Positions 43,650 through 56,202 of a stretch of 64,000 nucleotides of DNA are shown here, in pieces. Source of the DNA: Mytilinidion resinicola (lineage: Eukaryota; Ascomycota; Dothideomycetes; Mytilinidiales; Mytilinidiaceae); the NCBI RefSeq assembly GCF_010093595.1, contig NW_022985448.1:525671-589670 (forward strand), written 5' to 3'. A program made the translations under genes and the position numbers. Position 1 is the first letter of the stretch. Each line of letters begins with the position of its first letter. A model generated the notes under the pieces. It was given only the letters and a program-made list of their open reading frames with translations. It was not told the origin of the DNA and made no database searches.

Positions 43650-45498
43650 CAAATGACATGCATCTCATGGATATATCACGACTGGGAGAGCAAACCGGTC
43701 GATGAGATCTTGCATAGGGTATCGAAGCTACCCATAGCATTTTGGGCGTCTTTGGCGGCATTGTGTTCCTAGAAGAGCTTCATAGTTCTAGAGTTGACAT
43801 AAGGTATACTGTAGAATCGAAACAGCTCGCGACTCATTATATTTGAAGAGCCTGATGTATACGTACTCCTAGCGGACGTCCTCTTCATTGTGAGACGCCT
43901 CAAGCAAATAAAAGCATGAAATGGTTTATTGGAGCAATACTGCATAATCACTGTGCCATGGCGTGACAATGTCGTCTGAAACAAGTACCGCGCCTAGACG
44001 AGATATCGTTGGGCCGGATCTCAATGCTTCATGCATCTCCTGCGCTAAACTTCTATGGGAGGCTGGCACATTGAATCTAGTAGTAAACAGTGGCGCATTG
44101 TCGCCTTGACTTGCCTGGTAATATGATGAGGAATCCTCCGATCTTGATGGCTGTTTGGTATGGCTGCAGGTGTTGGCTTAGATCTAGAATTGTTCACTGA
44201 TTCCTTGTATTTACTCAGGCAGAGTTCAGCTATAGATATTACTAACCAGCAAAGGATCTGTCTCTCCACACGTTTCTCAACTTGACTCCCAATTCCGCCT
44301 TGCGGCTCACTAACGCACCTTTTGGTGCCGATGTTCCTATTCGTATCCGTGTAATACCTTTTGGTATGTACAACTATCAAGTGACCCTCCCACACCAATC
44401 AATTCCTCAACGGGGACTTCTTTACCCCGGGATCCGTTTCTCTCAGCGTCTCTAATCGAAGGACAAACTTTTCGTCTCACTCAACACTTCGAATAAACAA
44501 CACAAGCTTCGGATGGTCTGACTAAGGTCGGCACGTCTAGATTTGACCGAAAGATCCGTCAATCAGAATCTCTCGTCTCCCATTTTGTGTTGCCACGAAA
44601 CAGTCATGCTTTCGAAACGGGCTCCTTCGAGGCTGCTTCTTCTTCAAGACTGTCTCCGTTGTCCAAGTTTCATTTTTTGAAGCCACAGAAACGAAAGGAC
44701 CGATCGTCAGCTTCTCCCATGAAACAGGAATCGTCGACAATTTGGGTCCACAACTGTCCACTGGCATAAGAAATAAGCATCAAACGACGAGATACTTGAA
44801 CTGCTAGGTTGTAACGGACTAGGTGAGAGGCTTGGCTGGCCGGTTTCAGCAGGCCAGTAAATTGTGGGGGAGTCTCAAGTCTGAAACGTGATATATCCAG
44901 CCGCACAACCTCGGCCAATCCGGACGGCACCAGCAGTCTGCCGCGTAAGGCGTGTGATGCGTCCGACGGCACCACAGCACGGGCAGCACTGTCCTTGACG
45001 GGGATCTCCAATCATTCGCGGCTCGACTTCACCTTTGTCGCTTGCCCGCAAGCCATTCCCGCCTCTCCCTGGTGCCTCGCCTCTGCTGCACAGACTGGCG
45101 GCTCCATGAGCCAGTCTCAATGGCTCGGGGAACCCCAATGGCCTCACATAGAAACTAACGCGTTTGATGGTCCCGGGCTGGCGTACGAGGACTGTGTGTC
45201 TCCCTGAAGCTGGCGTGGCCGCGGGGCTGGAGTGGGACGGTGCCAGATCTGCCATATAGAGCACGTAGTTCATGCATTTCACTATCACCGCTACTCTCAG
45301 TTGCATCCTCATTCCTCCTCTTTCTCTTTTCTTGTCTTCTCTTTCTCTCTCTTCGCTTCTTTCCCCGCTGTGCGTGGTCACTCTTTGACCAGTTCTTTTG
45401 ACTGAGTCACTTCTCTCTTTCTTGTACAGCATTTCGATAGAAACCCTCATTCCACTTTACAGTTTCACACAGCTGCCGGTCAGCATTTTATCTTTACC
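43650..45498. other. 1.8-kb gene-poor region and promoter of the aspartic protease
   Basis: Short ORFs only on both strands, including a 76-codon minus ORF at 44767-44537, none recognisable. At 45,320-45,370 a strong CT-rich tract, a common core-promoter feature of highly expressed fungal genes, precedes the protease. Confidence 0.4.
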
Positions 45499-46925
45499 AT
45501 GCCTTCTCTACGAGTTCTCCTTCTTCTCGTTGCTCTCCTAGCAACTGTCGCACTCGCTGCACCTACTCCTGGGAAGCTAGTTGGTCGGTCATTCAAAGTC
45601 CCACGCAGCATCAACCCAGCAAGCAAACGTCAACTGAATGGAATGGACGCCATTACAAAAGCATATCGCAAGTACAAATGGGGGATAATCGGAGCTAAGA
45701 GGCATCACCACGGCAAAAAACACGGGGTCAAGACACCATTCTCTCAGGGCAATGCCACTACTCCTGGAAACGCTGCTCCATCAACTGCCCCTGCCGCTGC
45801 AAGCAACGAAACTGGCGAGGTTACTGCAACGCCTGAAAACAATGATGCCCTCTTCCTCTCCCCGGTCAAGATTGGAGGGCAGACCCTGAACATGGACTTC
45901 GACACCGGCTCTTCCGATCTGTATGTATCCTTTGTCACCATACAGTGGCTCCACTGACACATACCAACAGCTGGGTCTTCAACACCGCACTCTCCTCAGC
46001 TGAAATTGGTGGCCATACGGCTTTTGACCCGACCAAGAGCAGTACATTCAAGGCCATCGACAACGCCGCCTTCTCCATCTCCTACGGCGACGGGAGCGAT
46101 GCCGCAGGTACCGTCGGCAACGACGTCGTCGACATCGGCGGCGCAACCGTCACCGCTCAAGCCGTCGAGCTCGCGACCGCAGTCTCCCAGTCCTTCGTCC
46201 AAGACACCAACAACGACGGCCTCGTCGGCCTCGCCTTCAGCAAACTCAACACCGGTAAGCCCTACTCTTCCACCCTATATCCCAGAACCTCCCCACTAAC
46301 AAAGCACCCACCAGTCACAATCGGCGGGACCAAAACCCCCCAAAAGACCTTCTTCGACAACGTCATGCCCTCCCTCGCCGCGCCCGTCTTCACCGTCGAC
46401 CTTGAATCCGACGGCACCGGCACCTACGAATTCGGCAACATCGACACGACCCGGTTCGCGGGCCCGCTCGCCTTCGTCGCCGTCGACTCGACCAACGGCT
46501 TCTGGCAATTCGACTCGCCGGGCTTCACCATCAACGGCAAAGCGCAGCAGAACACGGGCGCCTCCCCCGCCATCGCCGACACGGGCACCTCGCTGCTGCT
46601 CGTCGACGACGCCGTCGCGACGGCCTACTACGCGCAGGTGCAAGGCGCGGTGAACGACCCAAACAGTGGTGGCTTCGTGTATCCGTGCAATACCACGCCG
46701 CCCGACTTCGGGGTTGCGATTGGCGCGAATTATGTGGCAAATGTGCCGGGGGATCAGATTACGTTTGCGCCGGTGGATGCGACGAATACGACGTGCTTTG
46801 GCGGCGTGCAGAGCAACGGGGGCTCGAACTTGCAGATCTATGGGGATACGATGTTTAAGAGCCAGTTTGTGGTGTTCAACGGGGGGAATCAGAGTTTGGG
46901 GTTTGCGCCCAAGGCCGCGAAGTAG
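45499..46925 (+). CDS. Secreted pepsin-like aspartic protease (A1), 438 aa
   Basis: Exons 45499-45920, 45971-46254 and 46315-46925; introns of 50 and 60 bp. Signal peptide at residues 1-21 (LLLLVALLATVALA). The propeptide contains Lys-Arg sites (ASKRQ, GAKRHHHGKKHG) and a Thr/Ala/Pro-rich linker. The mature enzyme has both catalytic motifs, DFDTGSSDLW (about residue 135) and ADTGTSLLLVDD (about residue 335), plus a flap-type YGDGS. Two Cys near the C-terminal lobe (VYPCNTT, NTTCFGG) would form the conserved disulphide. It ends without a GPI signal (LGFAPKAAK). Expected to act outside the cell at acidic pH, with self-activation; the His/Lys-rich propeptide segment may help hold the zymogen. 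Confidence 0.93.
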
Positions 46926-47645
46926 GAGAGTGGGCTTGGGCTCTGTATATATTTCCCGAGGGGGAAAGTAGGGAATGGAGGACGCTCTCTGCATGACTGA
47001 GTTTGCATGGATATGGATCAATGAATAGACGATTGAATATGCATATGGTACTTTGCTGTCTTTTAGCGCATACGAAACAGTCATTGCGAGCTATGGACTG
47101 ACCCAAAGCGTCTGTTGTAACTAGTCGTACCCTAAGATGAAATTACAGTCGCTTTGATACTCCTTACCTCGGCTCATTCATGAAAGTGCTACAGTCAAGA
47201 AGAGATTTAGAAGAGACGAGGGTCGTCTTTGTGTTATATTCGGTGAGCATTGATTCTGTAAGATTTTGCAGATTACATGTTTTTCAGTCTTCTGGTGTAT
47301 GCAAACTAAATCGCCACTCCTATATCAGCCCTAATGAGCGGGATACTAGGAGGAGAAATTCATTCACTATGCACAATCATGAGACTCCTCGACATTGGCG
47401 AACCTGGTCCACAAAACCTGCGGAGTCTCTCCCGCAGGAAGACTTCTGGTGTATTTCCATCTCTGCTCCTATCGCGATATTGGAAAGCGACTGGTGCGGG
47501 ACGCGGCGGAGGTATGCGCACGAGTTGTTTGCTTGCTGTGGTCGTTTTCCACATTGCGTGTCGGGGACTAAGGGTAAAACCAGCTTATGCCTATGATTCC
47601 TCCATAAACTCCTTGAATGGTGTAAGATTCTGTAGCGAAGGACTT
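46926..47645. other. Convergent 3' region between aspartic protease and WC-2 genes
   Basis: 3' flanks of two convergent genes. ORFs up to 138 codons overlap in several frames and are not recognisable. Confidence 0.4.
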
Positions 47646-49180
47646 TCAACTGTTATTCGTGTTTGTAGTCGTATTCGAATTTGAGTTCGTCTGTATGCTC
47701 TGGTTTTCACTAGGTTGTTGAGGTATATTCGCTGGGTGTGAGATGGATGTGTTACCGCCCTGCCGTTTCTTTTCTTTCTTCGCCCACCGCACTGTATATC
47801 GATATTAGCACCTCCGACTCTCCAGCTTTGATTTGAGGATAGCGTCTTCAGCTTACATCCACAGGCATTGCATAGAGTTTTTGGTCCGTTTGGACCTTTC
47901 CTCCATTCAGGCGAATCCAAAGTCCCGCAGTCCGTACACACATACTCGTCGGCAATCTTCAGCTTCTTTTTTTTATCCAAAGAACCTCTCTGGTCTTTGT
48001 CCAGGGATATTTGGATCCCGACATCTCCCCTGATTAGCAAGGGGCTCGCGTCCCCAGTACTGATGCCTTGTGATCGTTCTCCGTCGCGATATCGCAACCC
48101 CGTCAACATCTCGATTGTCTCCAAATGCGTGGCGCCCTCGTATCGTGCCATCTTGTCATTGATACTATCGGCTTTAGTCGCAGAAAGTGCTTCGTCGAGG
48201 TTTTGCCGGGTGAGAGCCGTGTTCAAAGCGACGGGTTTCGCTGGTGGTGGCATAGCTTTCGACTCATTGAGCGATGACGACTCCGCGTCAGTCCGCTGGG
48301 TTTCGGACTGCGAGACTGACGAGTATCCTTCCGTCCGTCTGCTCCAATGCCTCTCCTGTTGTTCTTCTTCCTCTTGCTCCTCCCGCTTCAGCTCCGCTAC
48401 CCGCTTTGTGAGCCTCTCGTTTTCAATTTTGTGTTCGAGGAAGGAGTCGAGGAGCGCGGCGTTTTTGGTCGGGTATGGCCGTGCCATCATGAAGAACCCG
48501 CGGCATAATGTGGGACCACTGGGAGTGAAGGTGCTGTCGGTAGAGAGGTGCGGGTGACCGTGCGATTCGAAGATGATCCACGAGCCGTCTTCCTTGCGGA
48601 ATCGGTAGAAGAAGCGCAGCGGGTTGCCCGAGGCGATAGACTCGTTGAACTCACGGACAAAGATGCCGCTGTCGTCCGGGTGGATCAGTTCGTTCACGAA
48701 GCGGCCCACTAGCTGGACAGGCTCGTAGCCGGTGATGTCCTTACATGACGGCGACACATACATGATGCGGCCGTCAGGCGTGAGGATATGCAGGAAGTCC
48801 CTCAGCTCGTCCAGCACGCGCTGCGACCAGTTCCGCCGCTTCGTAAACTCGGTCAGCATACTGCCCGACGGGTTCATGTTCTGTGCCCCAAAGCCCGTAG
48901 GCAAAGGCCCCGCGCCCACACCAGACATGGTGTTTTGCATGGCGTAGGCATCATTTGCTTCGACCCTAGAACCTATGGGCTGCTGAAGCTGTTGTTGTTG
49001 TTGTTGTTGTTGCTGCTGCGAGGTGATCGGGGCGCTGTACGACGGAACTGGCTGGCTCTGGCTGTCCGGGTCGATTTGAGAGAGATCCATATCCATGCTC
49101 ATCATGTCCACATCGAGGCCTTGCATCAAACCCGTGTTCTGATCCACTGTAAACTCAGCCGGCTGCGGCACATCTGCCAT
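47646..49180 (-). CDS. wc-2: White collar 2 (PAS + GATA zinc finger), 489 aa
   Basis: Exons 49180-47857 and 47791-47646 with a 65-bp intron inside the zinc finger; splicing restores [15 protein letters not shown]. The N-terminus is acidic and Met/Gln-rich with a 10-Gln run (residues 55-64). The PAS domain (about 120-235) includes [24 protein letters not shown] and [12 protein letters not shown], then a coiled-coil-like charged helix (about 260-290), and one GATA-type finger [20 protein letters not shown] (about 420-455). The C-terminus is Asn/Gln/Thr-rich. WC-2 partners WC-1 in the white collar complex that activates light-induced and clock genes. The family-typical intron position and DSPEWRKGP motif make this secure. 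Confidence 0.95.
48990..49018. repeat. CAA/CAG microsatellite encoding poly-Gln in WC-2
   Basis: On the coding strand three CAG codons are followed by seven CAA codons, giving ten Gln. The length is likely polymorphic. Confidence 0.85.
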
Positions 49181-50014
49181 CTTCCATGGGCTTGATCAGC
49201 TCTGTCTAGGATCCATACAGTGGGGTAGTCAAGGTGTGCACACACATCGCTGGGCAGGGAGCCGCCGTTCTGGTACATGATGCGCGGGTGGTGGTGGCAC
49301 CTGTGAGAGGTCTAGAGCTGTGAAGGGGACGTCCAAAGCGCATAGAAGAAGAAGGGTACGCGCGGGAGGGTTCAGGACGCGGAGAACGGAAGCAAACGCT
49401 ACAACAACGTAGAACGAGGCAGCATGACTGAAGCCAGATAGTTCAGAACGGCGGCGGATGGAAGCTACCTTTGTAGGGCATCGGGCTTTGGGGTCACAAA
49501 AAGTGGCAGTCTAGGAATATGCACGCAATTCTTTTCTGAGGTCTACACTCTCCCCGGGCTTGTGTACACTTGCCTAGCACTCCTTGAGGCTCTCTGATAC
49601 ACAATTAAGCACTGCAAAGCAGCACTGTTGCTAAGCTCGATAGCTCTCCGGGCTGCCTCTGACGGTGTTGCTTCATAGACTGCCACTTTATGACCTGCAT
49701 TTCATTTTTGCCAAGAGTCACGTGATCTCGTGTTTTAATGTACCTCTATCTCAAGGCCCCAGCTCCGCTGCCTGCTCCACTTCCACCACGCGCCGAGCAC
49801 CACCTCATCGCGAGCCCCCCGCTGCTCGACAAGAACATCTCCAACTCCTCGGAAGGAGTGGTGTGCTACATCTCAGTACCCAAAACACCGGGCGAGGCCA
49901 GCGCTGAAATCCGGTTGAGTGCACGCCCCTTGGCCTGAGATAGCCAGCCTAAGGCGTTCTTGACCCTTCAAAATGTGAATATATTCAAGATACTTAATAT
50001 TGGTGATCCTGCTA
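49181..50014. promoter_or_regulatory. Divergent region between WC-2 and RAD50 genes
   Basis: About 830 bp between divergent starts. A 66-codon plus-strand ORF (49738-49938) is unrecognised. No sharp promoter element seen. Confidence 0.4.
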
Positions 50015-53000
50015 ATGCTGTTTTTAGGTGTACGTAATACTATGCCCTATTCATCAGCGGCCCTAGGAAGATTTTTCTTGCATAAGTATAAAGATAGTAG
50101 AGAAGTAACTAACAGCCTTTTTGCAGCAAAAATCGACAAGTTGTCCATATTGGGCATTCGATCATTCGACAACAAGCGTAGTGAGACGATTCAGTTCCAT
50201 GCTCCTCTCACCCTCATCGTTGGACTCAACGGATCCGGGAAGACAACGATTATCGAGTGCCTTAAGTATGCCACTACCGGGGAATTACCGCCGAACAGCA
50301 AGACCGGCGGAGCTTTCATTCATGATCCCAAACTATGTGGAGAAAAAGAAGTACTAGCACAGGTCAAGCTTTCCTTCAAGTCCACCTCAGGAGCGAAGAT
50401 GGTCGCTACCCGGAGTTTGCAGCTTACGGTCAAGAAAACTACGCGTTCGCAGAAAACCCTTGAAGGCAACTTGAACATGGTTAAAGACGGCGAGCGGACT
50501 TCTATTTCGTCGCGAGTTGCGGAGCTCGACCAGATCCTGCCTCAGTATCTGGGTGTGTCAAAGGCAATCCTTGAATCTGTCATTTTCTGTCATCAGGAAG
50601 AGAGCTTATGGCCGATGAGTGAGCCGAAGGCGCTCAAGAACCGATTCGACGAAATATTCGAGGCTCTGAAATACAGCAAAGCTGTAGACAACATTAAGAT
50701 TCTGCGAAAGAAGCAAAATGAGGACTTGGCCAAGTTCAGAATCCACGAGCAGCATGCCAAGGAAAACAAGGAGCGAGGCGATCGCGCGGAACAACGGTCT
50801 TCGGAGCTCTACGACGAGATCGAGGCGCTGCGTGTCCAGGAGAATGACCTGAGGGAAAAGATCACTGATGCCACCCAGAAATCCAAAGAAGCTTGGGATC
50901 ACGCGGCCAAGTTCGAGAAGATTGTGATAGGCCTTGAAGGCAAGCGAATCGAGAGGAGAACAATCGAAAAGAATGTTCGAGAGTTGGAGGCGAATCTGAA
51001 GACGATGAATGATACAGACGAGGAGCTTCAATCCATTCTCGATCAATACCAGGAACGGATTGCACTGTATGAACAGGATAGGGAAACCAACAGGTCTCGC
51101 TATGCTGATCTAACAACAGAGCTAGAGGGCAACCGTCGGTCTCTAGGCAACAAGCAAAACGAGGTCGGAAAGTTTGAAGCTGAAAAAGATCATTACGATC
51201 GCCAGATCGAGCGTCGTGAAAATCTAGTCCAAGAGACCGCCAGACGACACAATATCCGTGGTTTTGATCTCGAAGTCACAGACGAGCACGTGCGGGACTT
51301 CATGCAGAAGATCACGAAGATGTCAAGAGATCAGAACAACGAGTTTGAACGTGTTCGACGGGCAACACAGGAAGCTCTCAACAAGGCCCAGAATGTCCTT
51401 AGTCAGTTCAACGAGCGCAAAGCGGCCCTGAATCAAAGCAAGGAGGCCTCGAGAGCCCAAATCACCACCAACGATCGAAAGATTACTGGGTTCCAATCAG
51501 ACTTAGACAAAATCGACATAGACGAGGGTAGTGCTGCTGTGCTCGAATCAACTAAAGACGATATCGAACGTCGACTGCACAAAGCCAAAGAAGATTACAA
51601 AACCGCCGACTGGGACAAGCAGCTGCAGAAACTGGACGGGCAAATGCGGGGACTTGATGACAGGAAAGAAGCGTTAGACGCCGAGCTCATTGAGGGTACT
51701 CGACAAGCATCACAAACCGCTGAGTTAGATGTCATGCGAAAAAATCTCAGAGAAACGGAAAGCAGTCTCACGACCATGAAGGACGTGTATGGAGAGAAGC
51801 TAAGCAACGTCGTTGGCCCAAGCTGGAGCGCCGCAACTTTGGAGCAAAGCTTCCAGTCTGTGCTTGACCAAAAGAACTCCGACGTCCGAGACATCGAAAC
51901 GCAGAGAGAGGGCACTAATCGTGAGCTTGAACATATCCAGTTCAAGCTTAAAACCGTTAGGAACGATATTGCCAAGAAAACCTCGGAGCTTCAGAAATGC
52001 GAGCAGACAATCAAAGACGCAATCGACGGCGAGGAAGTATCGCAGTTCGAAGACAAGTTGCAGGAGCTGGAGGAGGAATATGAAGAAGCTCTGGCCAACC
52101 AAGAAGGTTTCAAGTTTGTCCAAACTTGGTATCGGAAGGCCTTGGACACATCGGAAAAGCATAATGCCTGTCACATGTGTGAACGACCGTTCCATGGCGG
52201 GAAGAGCGGGACAGAACGTCGGGAGTTCAATGCCAAAATTGAGAATCAGATTCAAAAGGCGATTGACAGGGCCCAGAAGGATACAGTAGATGCTGTTGCC
52301 CAGGAGCTAGAGAAGGCTAAGAAGGCACGACCCAGCTATGATCTTTTGTCTCGACTTCAAGAAACTGAGATCCCAGCTTTGAGATCTGAAGAGCAGAGCC
52401 TACGATCTAAGAACGAGAGCCTAGAGATAGTAGCTGAACAGCAGGATGCAGTTCTGCAGGAGCGCCAGACTTCCAGGAGGGAGGTCGAATCCCTTTCAAA
52501 GACAGTCCAGAACATTGTGAAATACCAGCATGAGTCTAGTGAGCTCAACCGCAAGATCACAGCATTGGCAGTCAAGCAAGAGGATGCTGGGTTGTCTAGA
52601 GGTCTGGAGAAGGTTCAAGAGGACCTGAAACAGGTGGCTGAGCAGTCAAAGTCTACGAAGTCCAAAGTCAACCAAATTTCAAACGAGCGAGACCGAGCTC
52701 GGAGTTCGACCAATACTCTGGAGCTAGAAGCTCGTGATATTCAATCGAAGATTGCTACAGCCAGCTATCAATTGAAGGAAAAGGCCAGTCTTATATCACG
52801 CATCGAAGAACTGAAGTCTCACAGCAACGAGCAACGAGATGCTATTCGACGCCTAGACGAGGAAATCCGGAATCTTGTTCCTCAGGTCGAGCAGGCCCAG
52901 ATCAAGTACGATGACATCAACCGCCAAGGAGCTGAACGAGACCGTGAACTGCAACAGGCGGCTTCGCGACTCTCGGACAGCGTTCGGCAGCTTCAGCAAG

Positions 53001-54105
53001 CCGATCAAGATATTAACGCCTACATTGACAAAGGTGGTCCCCAGCAGCTTTCACGAACTCGCCGCGAGATTGAGAATCTTGAAGGAGAGGTTTCTCGACT
53101 GGAAAGCGAGATGAAGCAGATTGCAGTACAGATCAAGAAAATTGACGAGCACCTTCGAGACACGGACGACACCAAACGTGCCATCAACGACAATCTGCGG
53201 TTCCGACGCATGAAGCGTGACCTTGACGCTCTTCACACGGAAATACAGCAGCTTGAATCACATAACGCCGAGTCTGACAAGGACCGTTACGACAGCGAGG
53301 GGCAAAAGTGGCAGATGGAGCGTAACAAATTGACCGCCGAACAGGCTAGTATCATTGGATCCCTCAAGTCAAAGGACGACCAGCTGACGGAGCTCATTCG
53401 CGACTGGGACACTGAATACAAAGATGCCGGGTACAAGTACAGAGAAGCTCATATCAAGGTGGAGACAACAAAGGCGGCGGTAGAGGATTTGGGACGATAC
53501 GGAGGTGCTTTGGACAAAGCTATCATGAAGTACCACGCCATCAAGATGGAGGAAATCAACCGCATCGTTGAGGAACTCTGGAGAAAGACGTACCAGGGAA
53601 CTGATGTTGACACGATCGCCATACGCTCGGACAACGAGAACCTCAAAGGCAACAAGTCTTACAACTACAGGGTAGTCATGGTCAAGCAAGATGCAGAGAT
53701 GGACATGAGGGGACGGTGCAGCGCGGGTCAAAAGGTGCTTGCTAGCATCATCATCCGTCTCGCGTTGGCAGAATGCTTCGGTGTCAACTGCGGACTCATT
53801 GCGCTGGACGAACCCACGACGAATCTCGATCGCGACAATATCCAGGCGTTGGCAGAAGCCTTAGCAGAGATCATTAAGGTCCGGCGACAGCAGTCGAACT
53901 TCCAGCTCATCGTCATCACTCACGACGAGGATTTCTTGAAGTACATGCAGTGTGCCGACTTCTGCGATACGTACTATCGTGTGTCACGTAACGATAGGCA
54001 GAAGTCTATCATTGAGCGACAGTCAATTGCCGAGGTAGGTCACTACATATATCACGCTATATGGGTAGCTATGCTAACGGATGTTGTAACTTTCAGGTTG
54101 TCTAA
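50015..54105 (+). CDS. RAD50: RAD50 DNA-repair ATPase, about 1,309 aa
   Basis: Main exon 50127-54034; last intron 54035-54096 (GAG|GTAGGT..TTTCAG), after which a terminal exon supplies only Val-Val-stop (54097-54105). The first coding exon is tiny: ATG 50015 with 13 nt joined over a 50028-50126 intron gives MLFLAKIDKLSILGIRSFDN; this start is tentative. Walker A GLNGSGKTT (about residue 35), IFCHQEES, long coiled coils, a central zinc hook CHMC (NACHMCERPF, about 675), and a C-terminal head with signature (RGRCSAGQKVLA), Walker B GLIALDEPTTNLD and H-loop ITHDEDF. Part of the MRE11-RAD50-NBS1 complex that tethers and resects double-strand breaks. Everything expected is present. Confidence 0.93.
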
Positions 54106-56202
54106 GCGATATCGGAGAATTGCAGTACTTCGGCGTTATAGTAGCGGATCAATATATCCAATATGCATTCTCTGGAGTCCAATCAGCGGGTATTTCTTTC
54201 GTTTACGGACTGCATGAGCGAAACAGGAGCTATTTTGTGATGGTACTTCAACCACGTTTTCTGGCTCACAAGAGGTTATTTCGAATAGTGAGAAGGGAGC
54301 TCGCACGGCGCGAAAAATGTACATTTAAATCGCGAGTACCTACAGAAACTTTTTAGGAGGCCTGGAAGTCATGCCCTCTTACTGCCCGTGTAGGACGTTG
54401 CTAATTTTTGCTCAATTCCGTGTCGACGGTCCATCGGTGGATGCCCAACTACGAACTCGCTTATATCTAACTTGAGATACGATGGCACACCATCCGACGG
54501 ACTGAATACGAATCCGCGGAGTCGTATCTTAAAGAACTTAGCTGCAGGAAATGTGGACTCGCTCAGGGAAATCTGGACCAATCGACGTCCATATATCAGG
54601 GAGCCTATTCCTTTGCAAGGCACCACTTCGCTTAGATTTATGCCGTCAAGACAACCCACTGTCCCCTTTTAGATGTCCACGAACCCCTTTGGTTGGGTTA
54701 CAGCGGAGCTCCTTTTATTGATAAATCAGCGTGACGTCTGAGACGGTCGCCTCACCCGCTCGGCGCAAGGGTAGGCAGCTCAAGTAAAGATTAGAAGTCG
54801 AGAGCGGGGCAACCAAGCGGGTTTATCGCAGAATTGAGGCTGATGTAGAGACGACAGGAACCACGTCCAAGCAAACGTTGCGCTCTGCCTCACGATGGCC
54901 CAACAACTAGACTCGACGTCAGGGTCCGCTACATAAACGTGCTCGCCAACAAACACCACGCGTCCTGACGTTTTCAGAACAGCAGCCACCGACAGACGGA
55001 CACAAGGATCCTCTAGCGGTGGCGTCGTCAATGCGACCCTCTTCGGCGGCACGGTGGCCCTGGCGGTGATGGACTGATGTGGTGGCGATGATTCTAAATT
55101 TACAACACCAGCCTATCAGTGCACGGCGGCGCCGCACCACTTTTGCCCCTCTCATCAACGCATACCATTGAAATGGCCAGTCCACGGGGGAGCTGCGGAC
55201 GTCGAATGACGGGGGCATCGCCGAAAAGAAGACGGCGAGGAGGCTAGAGAAGCGGCGAGACGATGCTGTACGACGCTTTCACGAGAGCGCACCGCACACA
55301 TCAGCGGCTCCCAGCCCCCCATGGCCACGGAAGCAGGGCAAATGCGAACGCTTCTGATGACGATCGGCCCTGATAGGGGCGTTGCAGGGCCGGCGATTGG
55401 CGGCGCGGTTCCTGAACATCACAGGCCGGTCTTGCGGGACAAGCTTTGCGGCTGGTGTGGCTCCCTCCGCCGGCTGCTTTGGGAGCCAGCGCGTTTCACT
55501 GCTGCAACCCGCATCCATCCAGCCTCTTCCAGCACGCACGACTCACGCTTTGAGCGCCCACGCAGCCACTGCCAGCTGCGTGCTCGCCCGACGCGCCCAG
55601 ATGGCGCGTGTCTGCCACTCGCCACGGCTCCCGGCTGGCTGGCTGCTTGTCTCGGCAAGAATCTGCTCCACCTCCAACCTCGCCGTCTGCTCCCGGCCAG
55701 CACGCTGCATGCCATTGCCCACGGCCCTGTCCGAAACCACATGAAAGCTGTCTGCGCCTGGAAACTAGCCATGCAGATGCCCCACAGCCCGGCTTTGTGC
55801 CAGGCCTCCGCTCGCTCCATGCTGCTTTTCGTTTGGCTTTTCGTCCACGGCCGCCCTTGCGCTGTCCCACGGCGTCACTGACAAGTCACCATCTCATCTC
55901 ATCTACTCTCTGCGTCTGCCCTATCCTTGCCCCCAGCTTGCTGTCGACAGTCTCAGACTTGGCTTCCCAGCCCTTTTAATCCCAATCCCAGTCTGCCTTA
56001 ATTCAATCTTTCCGTTCCTAGAGTTCTCCGCGCCCGGGGTCCACCGCATCCAACATTCCAATCGTTGCCCTGGTCGGCAAAAGCACCGGCCTCCACGTTG
56101 TTCTTGTTATCTACCTTGTTGACCTCCCCGTCCAGCTCCCCTTCTTGCCTGCACTTGCTCAGCCCGCGTCGTGACAAGGCTCTTTCTCTCCCAACCACCG
56201 CG
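54106..56202. other. 2.1-kb gene-poor region before the glucanase gene
   Basis: 54,370-54,660 has a minus-strand 96-codon ORF of unknown kind. 54,900-55,900 is GC-rich with many overlapping ORFs on both strands, none recognisable. 55,900-56,200 is C/T-rich and is probably the leader of the glucanase gene. Confidence 0.4.

Noticed and set aside
55419..55870. Several ORFs of 120-190 codons on both strands before the glucanase gene
   Set aside because: Mutually overlapping in GC-rich DNA, with low-complexity products; no recognisable protein.
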